Positions 43,435 through 51,443 of a stretch of DNA of 64,000 nt are shown here, in pieces. The stretch is taken from NCBI RefSeq assembly GCF_024834055.1, contig NZ_JANUXZ010000004.1:124001-188000 (forward strand), written 5' to 3'. A program made the position numbers and the translations under genes. The notes beneath the pieces were generated by a model. That model was not told where the DNA came from, did not search any database, and was given only the letters and a program-made list of their open reading frames with translations. The DNA comes from Corynebacterium sp. ES2730-CONJ (GTDB taxonomy: Bacteria > Actinomycetota > Actinomycetes > Mycobacteriales > Mycobacteriaceae). The first letter of the stretch is position 1; every line of letters begins with the position of its first letter.

Positions 43435-44235
43435 TCAGAACCAGCTGACAAATGAGGCGAAGGCCGCAGCGATCGCGGCAAGAGCCGCAACTATACCTCC
43501 TAGAATCGGTGCCCATAGCCCCTTTGCGCTTGGCTGCTCAGCCTCGGATACACGCATGGTCGCGACTAGGTATTGATACGAATTGTCACGGTAAGTCACA
43601 GTGACGTTCACCGGATAGGAACCAGGATTAACGTCTCTGCCAGGATTGACAATAAGCGTGCCGTCTTCTTTCATGGTTACCCAGTCAGGTGCAGAGACCA
43701 TTTCGATTTTGTGCACAAACTTAGCAGGATCAAGAGGTAGTCCGCTATAGGTGATAGGTAGAGTGCGTTCTCCTCCGCCTGCTTGCATATCGAAGGACTG
43801 ACTTTCCCGATAAGTCTCTGTCCAGTGCGGAGTAACAATAGTATTCAGCGGCGCATCACTTGTGTCTTCGATAGTAAAGGGTTGATCGAGTGTTGTGCCG
43901 TCACTAAAGCGAATCATCACAATAAAGCTCTGATCGCCTCGACCACGCAAAAGTTCCTTATCGACTATAAGCGCACCCGTTTCGGGATTTATATCCACCC
44001 CTTCAGGTGCCCCAACCAGTGAATAAGACACAATATCGGGAATCACGAGTGCTGGATCGAGAAAAGGTGGATTATTGACATCCTCGGCAAAACTGGGACC
44101 AGGATCACCAGGCGGATCCATTGGAGCGGTTATAGCGCTATTAGCTTCGGGCTCACTGGAAGCTGGAGCTGCTAAAACCACGGGAGTAGCGGCAAGACTA
44201 AGACTAGTGATGATAGATGGAAGGATGAGGCGCAT
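43435..44235 (-). CDS. Small surface protein with two Ig/Rib-type repeats and C-terminal anchor helix
   Basis: 266 residues. A signal peptide (LAATPVVLAAPA, ends ~25) is followed by a Pro/Asp/Glu-rich linker, one repeat (~65-130: SYSLVGAPEGVDINPETGALIV, then FSDGTTLDQPFTI) and a second (~135-230: PHWTETYRES, SAPDWVTMKEDGTLIVNPG, VTVTYRDNS), then a C-terminal ~30-residue hydrophobic helix with no LPxTG. The second repeat has the same design as the type A repeats of the amylopullulanase, so the two proteins share a surface module. No catalytic motif is seen; adhesion, spacing or glycan binding are possible. The ATG at 44235 has AGAAAGAAT upstream. It lies between the glycerophosphodiesterase gene and the amylopullulanase on the same strand. 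Confidence 0.7.
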   Translation of the reverse strand: MRLILPSIITSLSLAATPVVLAAPASSEPEANSAITAPMDPPGDPGPSFAEDVNNPPFLDPALVIPDIVSYSLVGAPEGVDINPETGALIVDKELLRGRGDQSFIVMIRFSDGTTLDQPFTIEDTSDAPLNTIVTPHWTETYRESQSFDMQAGGGERTLPITYSGLPLDPAKFVHKIEMVSAPDWVTMKEDGTLIVNPGRDVNPGSYPVNVTVTYRDNSYQYLVATMRVSEAEQPSAKGLWAPILGGIVAALAAIAAAFASFVSWF

Positions 44236-44356
44236 GGGTGTTATTCTTTCTAGTTTTGTTCAGCGTGAATAAAAATTCTTACACGTTAGGCTACCATGTC
44301 TCCTCAACCCGTGGCTGCGTTTAATCTTTTCTAAGAATTTATTCAGGCACGGAACC

Positions 44357-45232
44357 CTAATAAGAAATTCCGCGCGCATCCAGTAGTGTTTTTAGTCGCG
44401 AGGGGTAATCGGTAATCAGCCCGTCGACGCCAAGATCCAACTGCGCTTGCAGATCTGCCTCATCGTTGACCGTCCACGGCACGACCGTCAACCCAGCGTC
44501 GTGCGCTTTTTCTATGAGTGCAGAGTCAACGAGAGAATACTGTGGGCTCAAGACGGATATCCCGTTCTTTAGAGCGGCTGCAATAATATCCTCCTCGAAG
44601 GGGCCCCACGGAGTACCTTCAAACCATGTGGTCTCATCCCAGAGAGCCACTAGAGGTATCTTCGGATCATAGGCACGAACGAGCGGGAAGGTACGCCAAT
44701 CAAAGGACTGGATCATCACTTTCTCCACGAGTCCAAAGGCTTGTACCGTATCTAAGATAGCGCTCACAAATTCTTCAGGTTCAGCACTGAGATGTGGTTT
44801 GTCGGCCTCGATCTTGGTCTCGATATTGAAGTGGACATCATAACTAGCAGCGAGATCGAAAACCTCAGCGAGTGAAAGTATGCGGTTATCTCGCGCCACC
44901 TCGGCTTGAGGAAAATCTGGCAACAATTTTCCACACGGCACGCGTTTGAGCTCTTCGAAGCTAAGATCATAGACGTTCTCCCCGACCCTGGTATCGCATT
45001 TCTCTGCCAGTAGTACAGGGTCGTGCCAGCATGCAGGAACACGGTCCCGAGTGAGTACGATATCTAATTCAAGCGTGGAAACTCCGAGCTCAAGCGCGCG
45101 ACTAAAAGCTAAGTACGATTCCTCGGTCCATTCGCCGCGGCCACCACGGTGGGCCTGGAAATCAAATGATGGTAGTGGATAAGTATTCACCCTTAACACT
45201 CTAGGTAACCATGCAAAAGAATCAAGCCCCAT
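44357..45232 (-). CDS. Glycerophosphodiester phosphodiesterase
   Basis: 291 residues from ATG 45232. The GDPD signature is complete: FQAHRGGRGEW (catalytic His-Arg), then ESYLAFSRALELGVSTLELDIVLTRDRVPACWHDPVL with Glu-x-Asp metal ligands and the second His, and later FNIETKIE and GLITDYPSRL. It hydrolyses deacylated phospholipids (glycerophosphodiesters) to glycerol-3-phosphate. There is no signal peptide, so the enzyme is probably cytoplasmic, although membrane association is possible. The frame is open to an ATG at 45283, but that ATG lies inside the right arm of the grpE terminator hairpin (45245-45283), so the later ATG is chosen. It is the first gene of the accessory block. Confidence 0.85.
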   Translation of the reverse strand: MGLDSFAWLPRVLRVNTYPLPSFDFQAHRGGRGEWTEESYLAFSRALELGVSTLELDIVLTRDRVPACWHDPVLLAEKCDTRVGENVYDLSFEELKRVPCGKLLPDFPQAEVARDNRILSLAEVFDLAASYDVHFNIETKIEADKPHLSAEPEEFVSAILDTVQAFGLVEKVMIQSFDWRTFPLVRAYDPKIPLVALWDETTWFEGTPWGPFEEDIIAAALKNGISVLSPQYSLVDSALIEKAHDAGLTVVPWTVNDEADLQAQLDLGVDGLITDYPSRLKTLLDARGISY

Positions 45233-45240
45233 CCGGGCAA

Positions 45241-45283
45241 GAAAATGCGGCGCCCGCAGTATCTCTACTACTGGGCGCCGCAT
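45241..45283 (-). terminator. Terminator of dnaK-grpE
   Basis: ATGCGGCGCCC (45245-45255) pairs perfectly with 45273-45283 around a 17-nt loop, and on the minus strand the stem is followed by TTTTC. It lies 22 bp beyond the grpE stop and includes the upstream ATG of the GDPD frame. Confidence 0.75.
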
Positions 45284-45304
45284 GAGGTTCGTGCCGAGTT
45301 CTCA

Positions 45305-45928
45305 CTACTCGGCGACAGGTTCCCCTTCATTCGTACCAGCCTCGGGCTGGGGATCGGTGATAATAACCATCGCGGTACGCAGTAAGCGCTCATTCATCTT
45401 GTACCCCTTGCGCAGAATCGTTCCCAGGCGTTTGTCCTCGCCCTCGGAAAGATCTTGCACGGCCTCGTGACATTCGGCGTCGAAGGGATCCCCCTCGAAT
45501 CCGAACGCTTCAACCTTAAGGGTCCTGGTGATGGACACAAACTTATCGCGAAAAGCCTTGAGCGGGCCTTCTTTCAGATCACCATGCTGCTCTGCAAGAT
45601 CGAAGTCATCGAGAAGTGGCAAAAGTTCCGTGAGAACTTGCGCTTTCGCCTGTTCGATGATTCCAGCACGTTCCTGAGCGGTGCGGCGCCTAAAGTTGGC
45701 ATACTCCGCATTGATCCGTTGTAGGTCCTCGGTGCGCTCGCGCAACTGCTCCTCGAGACTAGGCTCCTTCGGCTCGTGCGACTCCGCATCCTCAGAAGGT
45801 TTTGGATCTTCCTGCTCTCCGTCGGGATCCACCGACGTGATGTCCACATCGGCGAGGGCTTCAGCTAAGTCATCCTCCAAGGTGGGGTCGAGGTCATCCT
45901 CTGGCTGCTCACCGTGGGGGTGGTTCAT
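45305..45928 (-). CDS. grpE: Nucleotide-exchange factor GrpE
   Basis: 207 residues: an acidic N-terminal region, a long coiled coil (~70-115; [29 protein letters not shown]), then the compact GrpE beta-domain with the [10 protein letters not shown] and [14 protein letters not shown] signatures. GrpE releases ADP from DnaK. Its ATG overlaps the dnaK TAA by one base (TAATG), giving tight translational coupling. It is the last gene of the dnaK-grpE operon here; in many actinobacteria dnaJ-hspR follows directly, but here a terminator and a 12-kb block intervene. Confidence 0.96.
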   Translation of the reverse strand: MNHPHGEQPEDDLDPTLEDDLAEALADVDITSVDPDGEQEDPKPSEDAESHEPKEPSLEEQLRERTEDLQRINAEYANFRRRTAQERAGIIEQAKAQVLTELLPLLDDFDLAEQHGDLKEGPLKAFRDKFVSITRTLKVEAFGFEGDPFDAECHEAVQDLSEGEDKRLGTILRKGYKMNERLLRTAMVIITDPQPEAGTNEGEPVAE

Positions 45929-47748
45929 TACTTATTCTCCTCTTCATCAACAACTTCAGCGTCAACGACGTTGTCATCGCCGGACTCTTCGGCCTGAGCC
46001 TTTGCGGCTTCTGCTTCGTATAGAGCCTTGCCCATCTCCTGCGCCTCAGTGTTGAGCTTCTCTACGGCTTCCTTAATGGCGTCAAGATCCTCTCCCTTGA
46101 GGGCCTCATCAACCTTGTCGGCTGCGTCGTTGACCTTGGTCTTAAGCTCTTCGTCAAGCTTATCGCCGTTTTCTTCCACGAATTTACGGGTCTGGTACGC
46201 AGTCGACTCGGCAGCGTTGCGGGTTTCCTGCTCTTCACGGCGCTTCTTATCTTCCTCGGCGTGCGCCTCGGCGTCCTTGACCATGCGATCGATCTCTTCT
46301 TGGGAGAGGCCGGAACCATCTTGGATCTTGATGGTATTTTCCTTGCCGGTGCCCTTATCCTTTGCGGTGACGTGCACAATGCCGTTGGCATCGATATCGA
46401 AGGTCACCTCAATTTGCGGCACACCGCGAGGAGCAGGGGCAATGCCACCAAGCTCGAAGGATCCAAGAAGCTTATTGTGAGCCGCGATTTCACGCTCGCC
46501 CTGGAAGACCTGGATTTGCACCGAAGGCTGGTTATCGTCAGCGGTGGTGAAAGTCTCCGAACGCTTGGTAGGAATAGTGGTGTTACGCTCGATCAGTTTG
46601 GTCATTACACCGCCCTTGGTTTCGATACCGAGCGAAAGTGGCGTGACATCGAGAAGCAAGACATCCTTGACTTCACCGCGGAGTACACCAGCCTGCAGAG
46701 CAGCACCGACGGCCACAACCTCGTCAGGGTTAACACCCTTATTGGGCTCACGGCCTCCGGTCATTTCCTTCACCAGTTCAGACACAGCGGGCATGCGGGT
46801 GGAGCCACCTACAAGCACAACGTGATCGATTTCGGATACCGACACTCCAGCATCAGCAACCACTTGGTTAAATGGCTTCTTGGTGCGATCGAGGAGATCT
46901 TGGGTAATACGCTGGAATTCGGTGCGCGATAAGGTCTCATCGAGGAAGAGCGGATTCTTATCTGCATCGACAGTAATATAAGGCAAGTTGATATTGGCGC
47001 TCTGCGAAGAAGAAAGCTCAATCTTGGCCTTCTCAGCGGCCTCACGCAGGCGCTGGAGAGCCATCTTATCCTTGGAGAGATCCACACCTTGGGCGCTCTT
47101 AAACTTTTCAACCAACCAGTCAACGACGCGCTGATCCCAGTCATCGCCACCAAGTTCGTTGTCACCAGCAGTGGCACGAACTTCTACGACACCGTCGCCG
47201 ATTTCCAACAGGGATACGTCGAAGGTGCCACCACCAAGGTCGAAGACCAAGATGGTTTGTTCTTTTTCGCCCTTCTCTAGGCCGTAGGCCAAAGCTGCAG
47301 CGGTCGGCTCGTTGACAATACGCAGCACGTTCATGCCTGCGATTTGACCAGCCTCTTTGGTGGCCTGACGCTGCGCATCGGAGAAATATGCAGGAACTGT
47401 AATAACGGCATCGGTAATATCCTCACCCAAGTACGATTCTGCATCTCGCTTTAACTTCATCAGGGTGCGTGCGGAAATTTCCTGCGGGGTGTACTTCTTA
47501 TCATCAATATCAACAGTCCAGTCCGTACCCACGTGGCGCTTCACGGAACGGATAGTGCGGTCAACGTTAGTGACGGCCTGGTTCTTTGCTGACTGACCAA
47601 CAAGTACTTCACCGTTCTTGGCAAAAGCGACCACTGACGGAGTGGTGCGCGAACCTTCGGAGTTGGCAATGACATTAGCTTCGCCACCTTCAAGAACTGC
47701 CACTACGGAGTTCGTGGTTCCAAGGTCGATACCTACTGCGCGTCCCAT
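45928..47748 (-). CDS. dnaK: Molecular chaperone DnaK (Hsp70)
   Basis: 606 residues. The N-terminal nucleotide-binding domain has [51 protein letters not shown] and [13 protein letters not shown]; the substrate-binding domain has the [17 protein letters not shown] linker region, then the C-terminal helical lid. The C-terminus is acidic ([11 protein letters not shown]). The frame is open up to 47817, but ATG 47748 has the perfect AGGAGG site and gives the family start (GRAVGIDLG). Two HAIR operators flank its promoter, so HspR control is expected. DnaK also acts as HspR co-repressor in related species. Confidence 0.98.
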   Translation of the reverse strand: MGRAVGIDLGTTNSVVAVLEGGEANVIANSEGSRTTPSVVAFAKNGEVLVGQSAKNQAVTNVDRTIRSVKRHVGTDWTVDIDDKKYTPQEISARTLMKLKRDAESYLGEDITDAVITVPAYFSDAQRQATKEAGQIAGMNVLRIVNEPTAAALAYGLEKGEKEQTILVFDLGGGTFDVSLLEIGDGVVEVRATAGDNELGGDDWDQRVVDWLVEKFKSAQGVDLSKDKMALQRLREAAEKAKIELSSSQSANINLPYITVDADKNPLFLDETLSRTEFQRITQDLLDRTKKPFNQVVADAGVSVSEIDHVVLVGGSTRMPAVSELVKEMTGGREPNKGVNPDEVVAVGAALQAGVLRGEVKDVLLLDVTPLSLGIETKGGVMTKLIERNTTIPTKRSETFTTADDNQPSVQIQVFQGEREIAAHNKLLGSFELGGIAPAPRGVPQIEVTFDIDANGIVHVTAKDKGTGKENTIKIQDGSGLSQEEIDRMVKDAEAHAEEDKKRREEQETRNAAESTAYQTRKFVEENGDKLDEELKTKVNDAADKVDEALKGEDLDAIKEAVEKLNTEAQEMGKALYEAEAAKAQAEESGDDNVVDAEVVDEEENK

Positions 47749-47797
47749 AATTTTAAGCCTCCTGCAAATAAGTTTTTTGAAGATTTTGTCATTTAAA

Positions 47798-47818
47798 GTT
47801 GATTGGCAATCGCTCAAC
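47798..47818. promoter_or_regulatory. HAIR-type HspR operator 1 of dnaK
   Basis: GTTGATT-N7-GCTCAAC (core TTGAT-N9-CTCAA, one mismatch to HAIR). It lies just downstream of the predicted transcription start (about 47823) and 50 bp upstream of the dnaK ATG. Confidence 0.6.
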
Positions 47819-47829
47819 TTCTGGATACG

Positions 47830-47858
47830 AATCTAACATACTTCATGCAAGTTGCCAA
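47830..47858 (-). promoter_or_regulatory. Vegetative promoter of dnaK-grpE
   Basis: On the minus strand TTGGCA (47853-47858) and TAGATT (47830-47835) are separated by exactly 17 bp, a strong consensus match. The two HAIR sites lie on either side. Confidence 0.75.
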
Positions 47859-47862
47859 CTAA

Positions 47863-47883
47863 ATTGAGCGGAATAGACTCAAT
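47863..47883. promoter_or_regulatory. HAIR-type HspR operator 2 of dnaK
   Basis: ATTGAGC-N7-ACTCAAT with a perfect TTGAG-N9-CTCAA core, directly upstream of the -35 box. Centre-to-centre distance to operator 1 is 65 bp. Confidence 0.8.
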
Positions 47884-48030
47884 TTACTCTATTACCGCAG
47901 TTCACGGACGGAATTACAGCTACCTCCGACTCTCGTTTTTGCGGCGAACACATTCTCTACAGGTCTTCTTCCTTTCCGCCACCCCCTGCCCAATAGACTT
48001 TTTAAAAAAAAGTGTGGCAAAGTATTTCCC

Positions 48031-49440
48031 ATGTCCAAGAATTCCCATGGTAATGACCACCAAAAAGGCGACAAATCGCAGGCTAAAGAACATCTAGCCA
48101 ACAAGGATCACGAGGCACTCGAGGAGGCCGTATTAGGCATCGTGGAATACGATGAAACGCACCCTTCTGAAAACACCACAGTGGCCCCGAGTGCTGTGGA
48201 GGATCGCGACACCCATATTGTCGAATCTGATGATCCAGCTGAGCCTATTATCGCCCATACCGACCGCGCCGAGATCTTAGGGAATGACGGACGGTGGGTT
48301 GCAGGCTGGGCCTTACGCTTTATCATCATGGTCATCGCGGGTTACCTAGCATGGCGTGGCCTAGGCGCCATATGGAAGGCTCTGCTTCCCGTTCTCCTAG
48401 CCATCTTGGTCAGTTCTGTGCTGTGGCCACCAGTGCGTTGGATGCGTAATAAAGGCATTCCCGCCGGTCTCGCCTCCGCTGGTGTTATTTTAGGCTTCTT
48501 CGTGCTGATGGGCGTGCTCGTGAGAGCTATGGCTCCGTCGGTCGCATCTCAGTCCCGGGAACTGTCCCAGCGAGCAGCCATCGGCGCTCGTCAAATCCAA
48601 GAATGGATTCAAAGCCGTCCCTTTGATCTCGATTTTTCTCGCTTCGATTCGGTTATTGATGATTTGACGGCCTTCCTCCAGACCCGTTCCGCCGATATAG
48701 CCAATGGTGTCTTCTCTGGCCTATCCACCGCGACCTCCATTTTGATCACCATCGTCTTGATGTTGGTCCTGACCTTCTTCTTCCTGAAGGACGGAGTGGG
48801 TCTACTTCCGATGCTCCGCAAGGCCGCCGGCCCTAATGCTGGGTGGCATATTACTGAGGCGCTGACCCGTGTATGGAATACCATCTCTGGATTTATCCGT
48901 ACCCAAGCCATCGTCTCCCTCGTCGACGCTGTCTTTATTGGTGGGGGCCTTTTAATTCTTGGCGTCCCCCTCGCGCTAGTGCTCGCCGTGATCACCTTCT
49001 TCGCGGGCTTCATCCCTATTGTGGGCGCTTTCTCAGCTGGTGCCCTCGCGGTCATTATTGCCCTCGTCTCTAATGGTCTGACCAATGCCCTTTTGGTCTT
49101 GCTGCTCATCCTGGTTGTGCAGCAGCTCGAAGGCAATGTATTGCAGCCCCTGCTGCAATCCAAAGCTATGAATCTGCACGCTGCCGTTGTCCTACTCGCC
49201 GTTACTCTTGGCTCCTCCCTCTTCGGAGTAATCGGAGCCTTCCTTTCAGTACCAGTTGCAGCTACCATCGCGGTACTCGTTCGCTACCATCAAGAACTTG
49301 TAGCGCTTCGAGCAGGCGAAATTACTATCGACGATATCGAGCTTTCGACCAAGGTTGAAGCCACTTCTCCTAGTGGAACCCGCAAGGGTTTCCGTCTCTT
49401 TATCTCGGACCTCGCTTATCGAGGCCGACGCGATGTTTAA
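48031..49440 (+). CDS. AI-2E/PerM-family transporter
   Basis: 469 residues. The first ~85 residues are acidic and hydrophilic; then about eight hydrophobic segments follow in the AI-2E/PerM pattern: ALRFIIMVIAGYLAWRGLGAIWKALLPVLLAILVSSVLWPPVRWMR, a long helical loop (RELSQRAAIGARQIQEWI), a LTFFFLKDG segment and late GFIPIVGAFSAGALAVIIAL and LEGNVLQPLLQSKAMNLH motifs. The family exports small hydrophilic molecules or sodium in exchange for protons; the name comes from E. coli TqsA, and the substrate here is unknown. It is transcribed divergently from dnaK and ends in a perfect palindromic terminator shared with the convergent phosphate transporter gene. Confidence 0.85.
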   Translation: MSKNSHGNDHQKGDKSQAKEHLANKDHEALEEAVLGIVEYDETHPSENTTVAPSAVEDRDTHIVESDDPAEPIIAHTDRAEILGNDGRWVAGWALRFIIMVIAGYLAWRGLGAIWKALLPVLLAILVSSVLWPPVRWMRNKGIPAGLASAGVILGFFVLMGVLVRAMAPSVASQSRELSQRAAIGARQIQEWIQSRPFDLDFSRFDSVIDDLTAFLQTRSADIANGVFSGLSTATSILITIVLMLVLTFFFLKDGVGLLPMLRKAAGPNAGWHITEALTRVWNTISGFIRTQAIVSLVDAVFIGGGLLILGVPLALVLAVITFFAGFIPIVGAFSAGALAVIIALVSNGLTNALLVLLLILVVQQLEGNVLQPLLQSKAMNLHAAVVLLAVTLGSSLFGVIGAFLSVPVAATIAVLVRYHQELVALRAGEITIDDIELSTKVEATSPSGTRKGFRLFISDLAYRGRRDV

Positions 49441-49448
49441 CCCTCTCT

Positions 49449-49492
49449 GATGAAAAGGATCCCGCTGCATATGCAGCGGGATCCTTTTCATC
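49449..49492. terminator. Bidirectional terminator between AI-2E and Pit genes
   Basis: A perfect 22-bp palindrome with no spacer (arms 49449-49470 and 49471-49492, centred on GCATATGC), including AAAAGGATCC and GGATCCTTTT. Reads as a strong hairpin with U-rich flanks on either strand. Confidence 0.8.
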
Positions 49493-49506
49493 AGGACAAG
49501 CAGCTA

Positions 49507-51111
49507 TTAGCCCCAGATTGCATTGAGAACAAGAACTGCAATGGACGATACCGCCGCTGCGGATGGCAGGGTAATAATCCAGGCCAAAGCAATCGGTTTC
49601 ATCAGCGACCAGTTGGCGGCGCGATTAACAATTCCCACGCCTAAGACTGCACCGATGAGAATATGAGTTGAGGAGACGGGAAGACCGAGCATTGAGGCAA
49701 TCATCACCACGCTGGCTGCTGCCAGCTCCGCAGCAAAGCCCGAGGCTGGGTGCATCTTAGTCAGCCCAGAGCCCACGGTTTGAATAACGTAGCGGCCAAT
49801 AAACCACAGGCCGGCGATGAGGGCAACACCACAGGTGATCATGGCAGCCGTCGGCACAGCAGCTTTGCTATTAATCTCCCCGGTCTTTAAGACATCGAGC
49901 ACAGCAGAGAAGGGGCCAATAGCATTAGCGATATCATTGGAGCCGTGGGAAAAGGCAAAGGCCGACGCTGTAAATACCTGCATCCATGAGAAGAGGATAA
50001 AGGTAGCGCGTCCTAAGTTTTGGCGTTTAAGGGTACGAGAGAAAATGAAGACAGCCATCCACACAACGGCGGCAATCATGGCGAGCACCAAACCGTTACC
50101 CAAACTGGTGAGATGAATATTAGTGTGCTTGAGCCCTTTGAAGAGAATCATCGCGCCAATGAGCGCCGCTCCTAAAGCCGCGAGTAGCGGTACCCAATTC
50201 TCCAGAGCCTGGTGGGTATTGAGCTCATCGCGGCGTCGATTGAGACGGTGAAGATCGCGATAATAGTCTGATTCCAGCTCATCGGGGTCAAAATCTGGCT
50301 CCGCAATAAGCGCTGCATCGCGAGTCATGGCATTGGTATAGGCCAGCTGTTGGACCTCGTTCAGACGCTCGAAGGAGGATTTAAATTCGCGGTGCAAGCG
50401 TACGCGCTCTTCCTTGATAGCGCGCAGAGTGGTATCGGCGTCCTCGTTGAATTTCAAAATATGACGTTTAATCAAACCGAAGAGGATAAAGGCCGCTATG
50501 CCACCTAATACTGGAGAGAGCACCCAGGAAGCCGCAATGGAACCAATTTTATTCCACTGCACCATATCGGTGCCGCCAATACCTTCAGTAATGCCAAGAC
50601 ACAGAGACGCACCGACGATACCGCCGATTATGGAGTGAGTCGTAGACACTGGCCAGCCCATTCGGGTGGCCAATAGCAGCCAGACGGCAGCTCCAAGCAG
50701 GGAGGCCATCATAATGAAACCAAATTGATCGGCGCTCAAATTCACCGCTTCGAGATCCACGATCCCCGATTTCACGGTATCGGTTACTTCTCCACCTGCA
50801 AGAACTGCGCCCGATACCTCAAAGACCGCGGCAACAGCGAGTGCCTGTTTCATTGAGAGAGTGCCGGCACCTACAGAGGTGCCGAAAGAGTTAGCGACGT
50901 CGTTACCGCCGATATTAAAAGCCATGAATGTGCCGAAGACGATGGCTGTGATCAGCATGGCTTTATTTGCCTCAGGACCGACGTAGCCGAAGGACCAGAA
51001 ACCGAAGAAGATGACGACGCCAGCCAGCAGGCCGCCGAATCCTAGATGCCACCACTTATCGGTAGCATCATTATTGGCTATGGGCGCCACTGCAATGGAG
51101 CTATTTGTCAT
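49507..51111 (-). CDS. pitA: Low-affinity inorganic phosphate transporter, Pit family
   Basis: 534 residues with ten or more transmembrane helices. Pit signature motifs occur in both halves: [22 protein letters not shown] near residue 65-85 and [14 protein letters not shown] near 395, each containing the G-x-ND-[VI]-AN core. A central hydrophilic loop of about 100 residues (Arg/Glu-rich, residues ~215-320) separates the halves. The protein takes up metal-phosphate by proton symport across the cytoplasmic membrane. A palindromic terminator at 49449-49492 closes the gene. Confidence 0.9.
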   Translation of the reverse strand: MTNSSIAVAPIANNDATDKWWHLGFGGLLAGVVIFFGFWSFGYVGPEANKAMLITAIVFGTFMAFNIGGNDVANSFGTSVGAGTLSMKQALAVAAVFEVSGAVLAGGEVTDTVKSGIVDLEAVNLSADQFGFIMMASLLGAAVWLLLATRMGWPVSTTHSIIGGIVGASLCLGITEGIGGTDMVQWNKIGSIAASWVLSPVLGGIAAFILFGLIKRHILKFNEDADTTLRAIKEERVRLHREFKSSFERLNEVQQLAYTNAMTRDAALIAEPDFDPDELESDYYRDLHRLNRRRDELNTHQALENWVPLLAALGAALIGAMILFKGLKHTNIHLTSLGNGLVLAMIAAVVWMAVFIFSRTLKRQNLGRATFILFSWMQVFTASAFAFSHGSNDIANAIGPFSAVLDVLKTGEINSKAAVPTAAMITCGVALIAGLWFIGRYVIQTVGSGLTKMHPASGFAAELAAASVVMIASMLGLPVSSTHILIGAVLGVGIVNRAANWSLMKPIALAWIITLPSAAAVSSIAVLVLNAIWG

Positions 51112-51443
51112 AGGGAAAATCCAACTTTCTCAACGCCGTTTGTTTGGTGAGGGTTTCATCCGTGGATGATCGTACCGAGAAGCAGCTTTCTCGCCCTTGG
51201 TAAACAAAAGGTTAATAACCCCCTATTAAGGGGTATTAGGTCTCTACCTTGTCCCTAAAGTGATCAGCAGTGGATTGGACAGCTTGCGTGACCGCGGCCA
51301 CTAGCTGACCACTAGCTATAGTACTGAACGCTAGGCGAATAAGACGTTGCGGGCGCAACCCTACTAGAGTTAGCAGCACATGGAATTGTGCCCATCTTTC
51401 AAAAATGTAATAGCTACCCTCCCCGAAGGTTTTCCTCATCTCT
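51112..51443. other. Intergenic region between pitA and the Fe-S reductase gene
   Basis: About 330 bp holding the divergent promoters. A GTAATAG/TAGCTA A/T box lies near 51409-51417 and a GAAGG site near 51425 before the Fe-S gene. A minus-strand frame (51236-51484) overlaps the start of that gene and is treated as chance. Confidence 0.4.

Noticed and set aside
46261..46932. Plus-strand frame of 223 codons
   Set aside because: It is antisense to dnaK, which is fully supported; long antisense frames are common opposite highly conserved genes.
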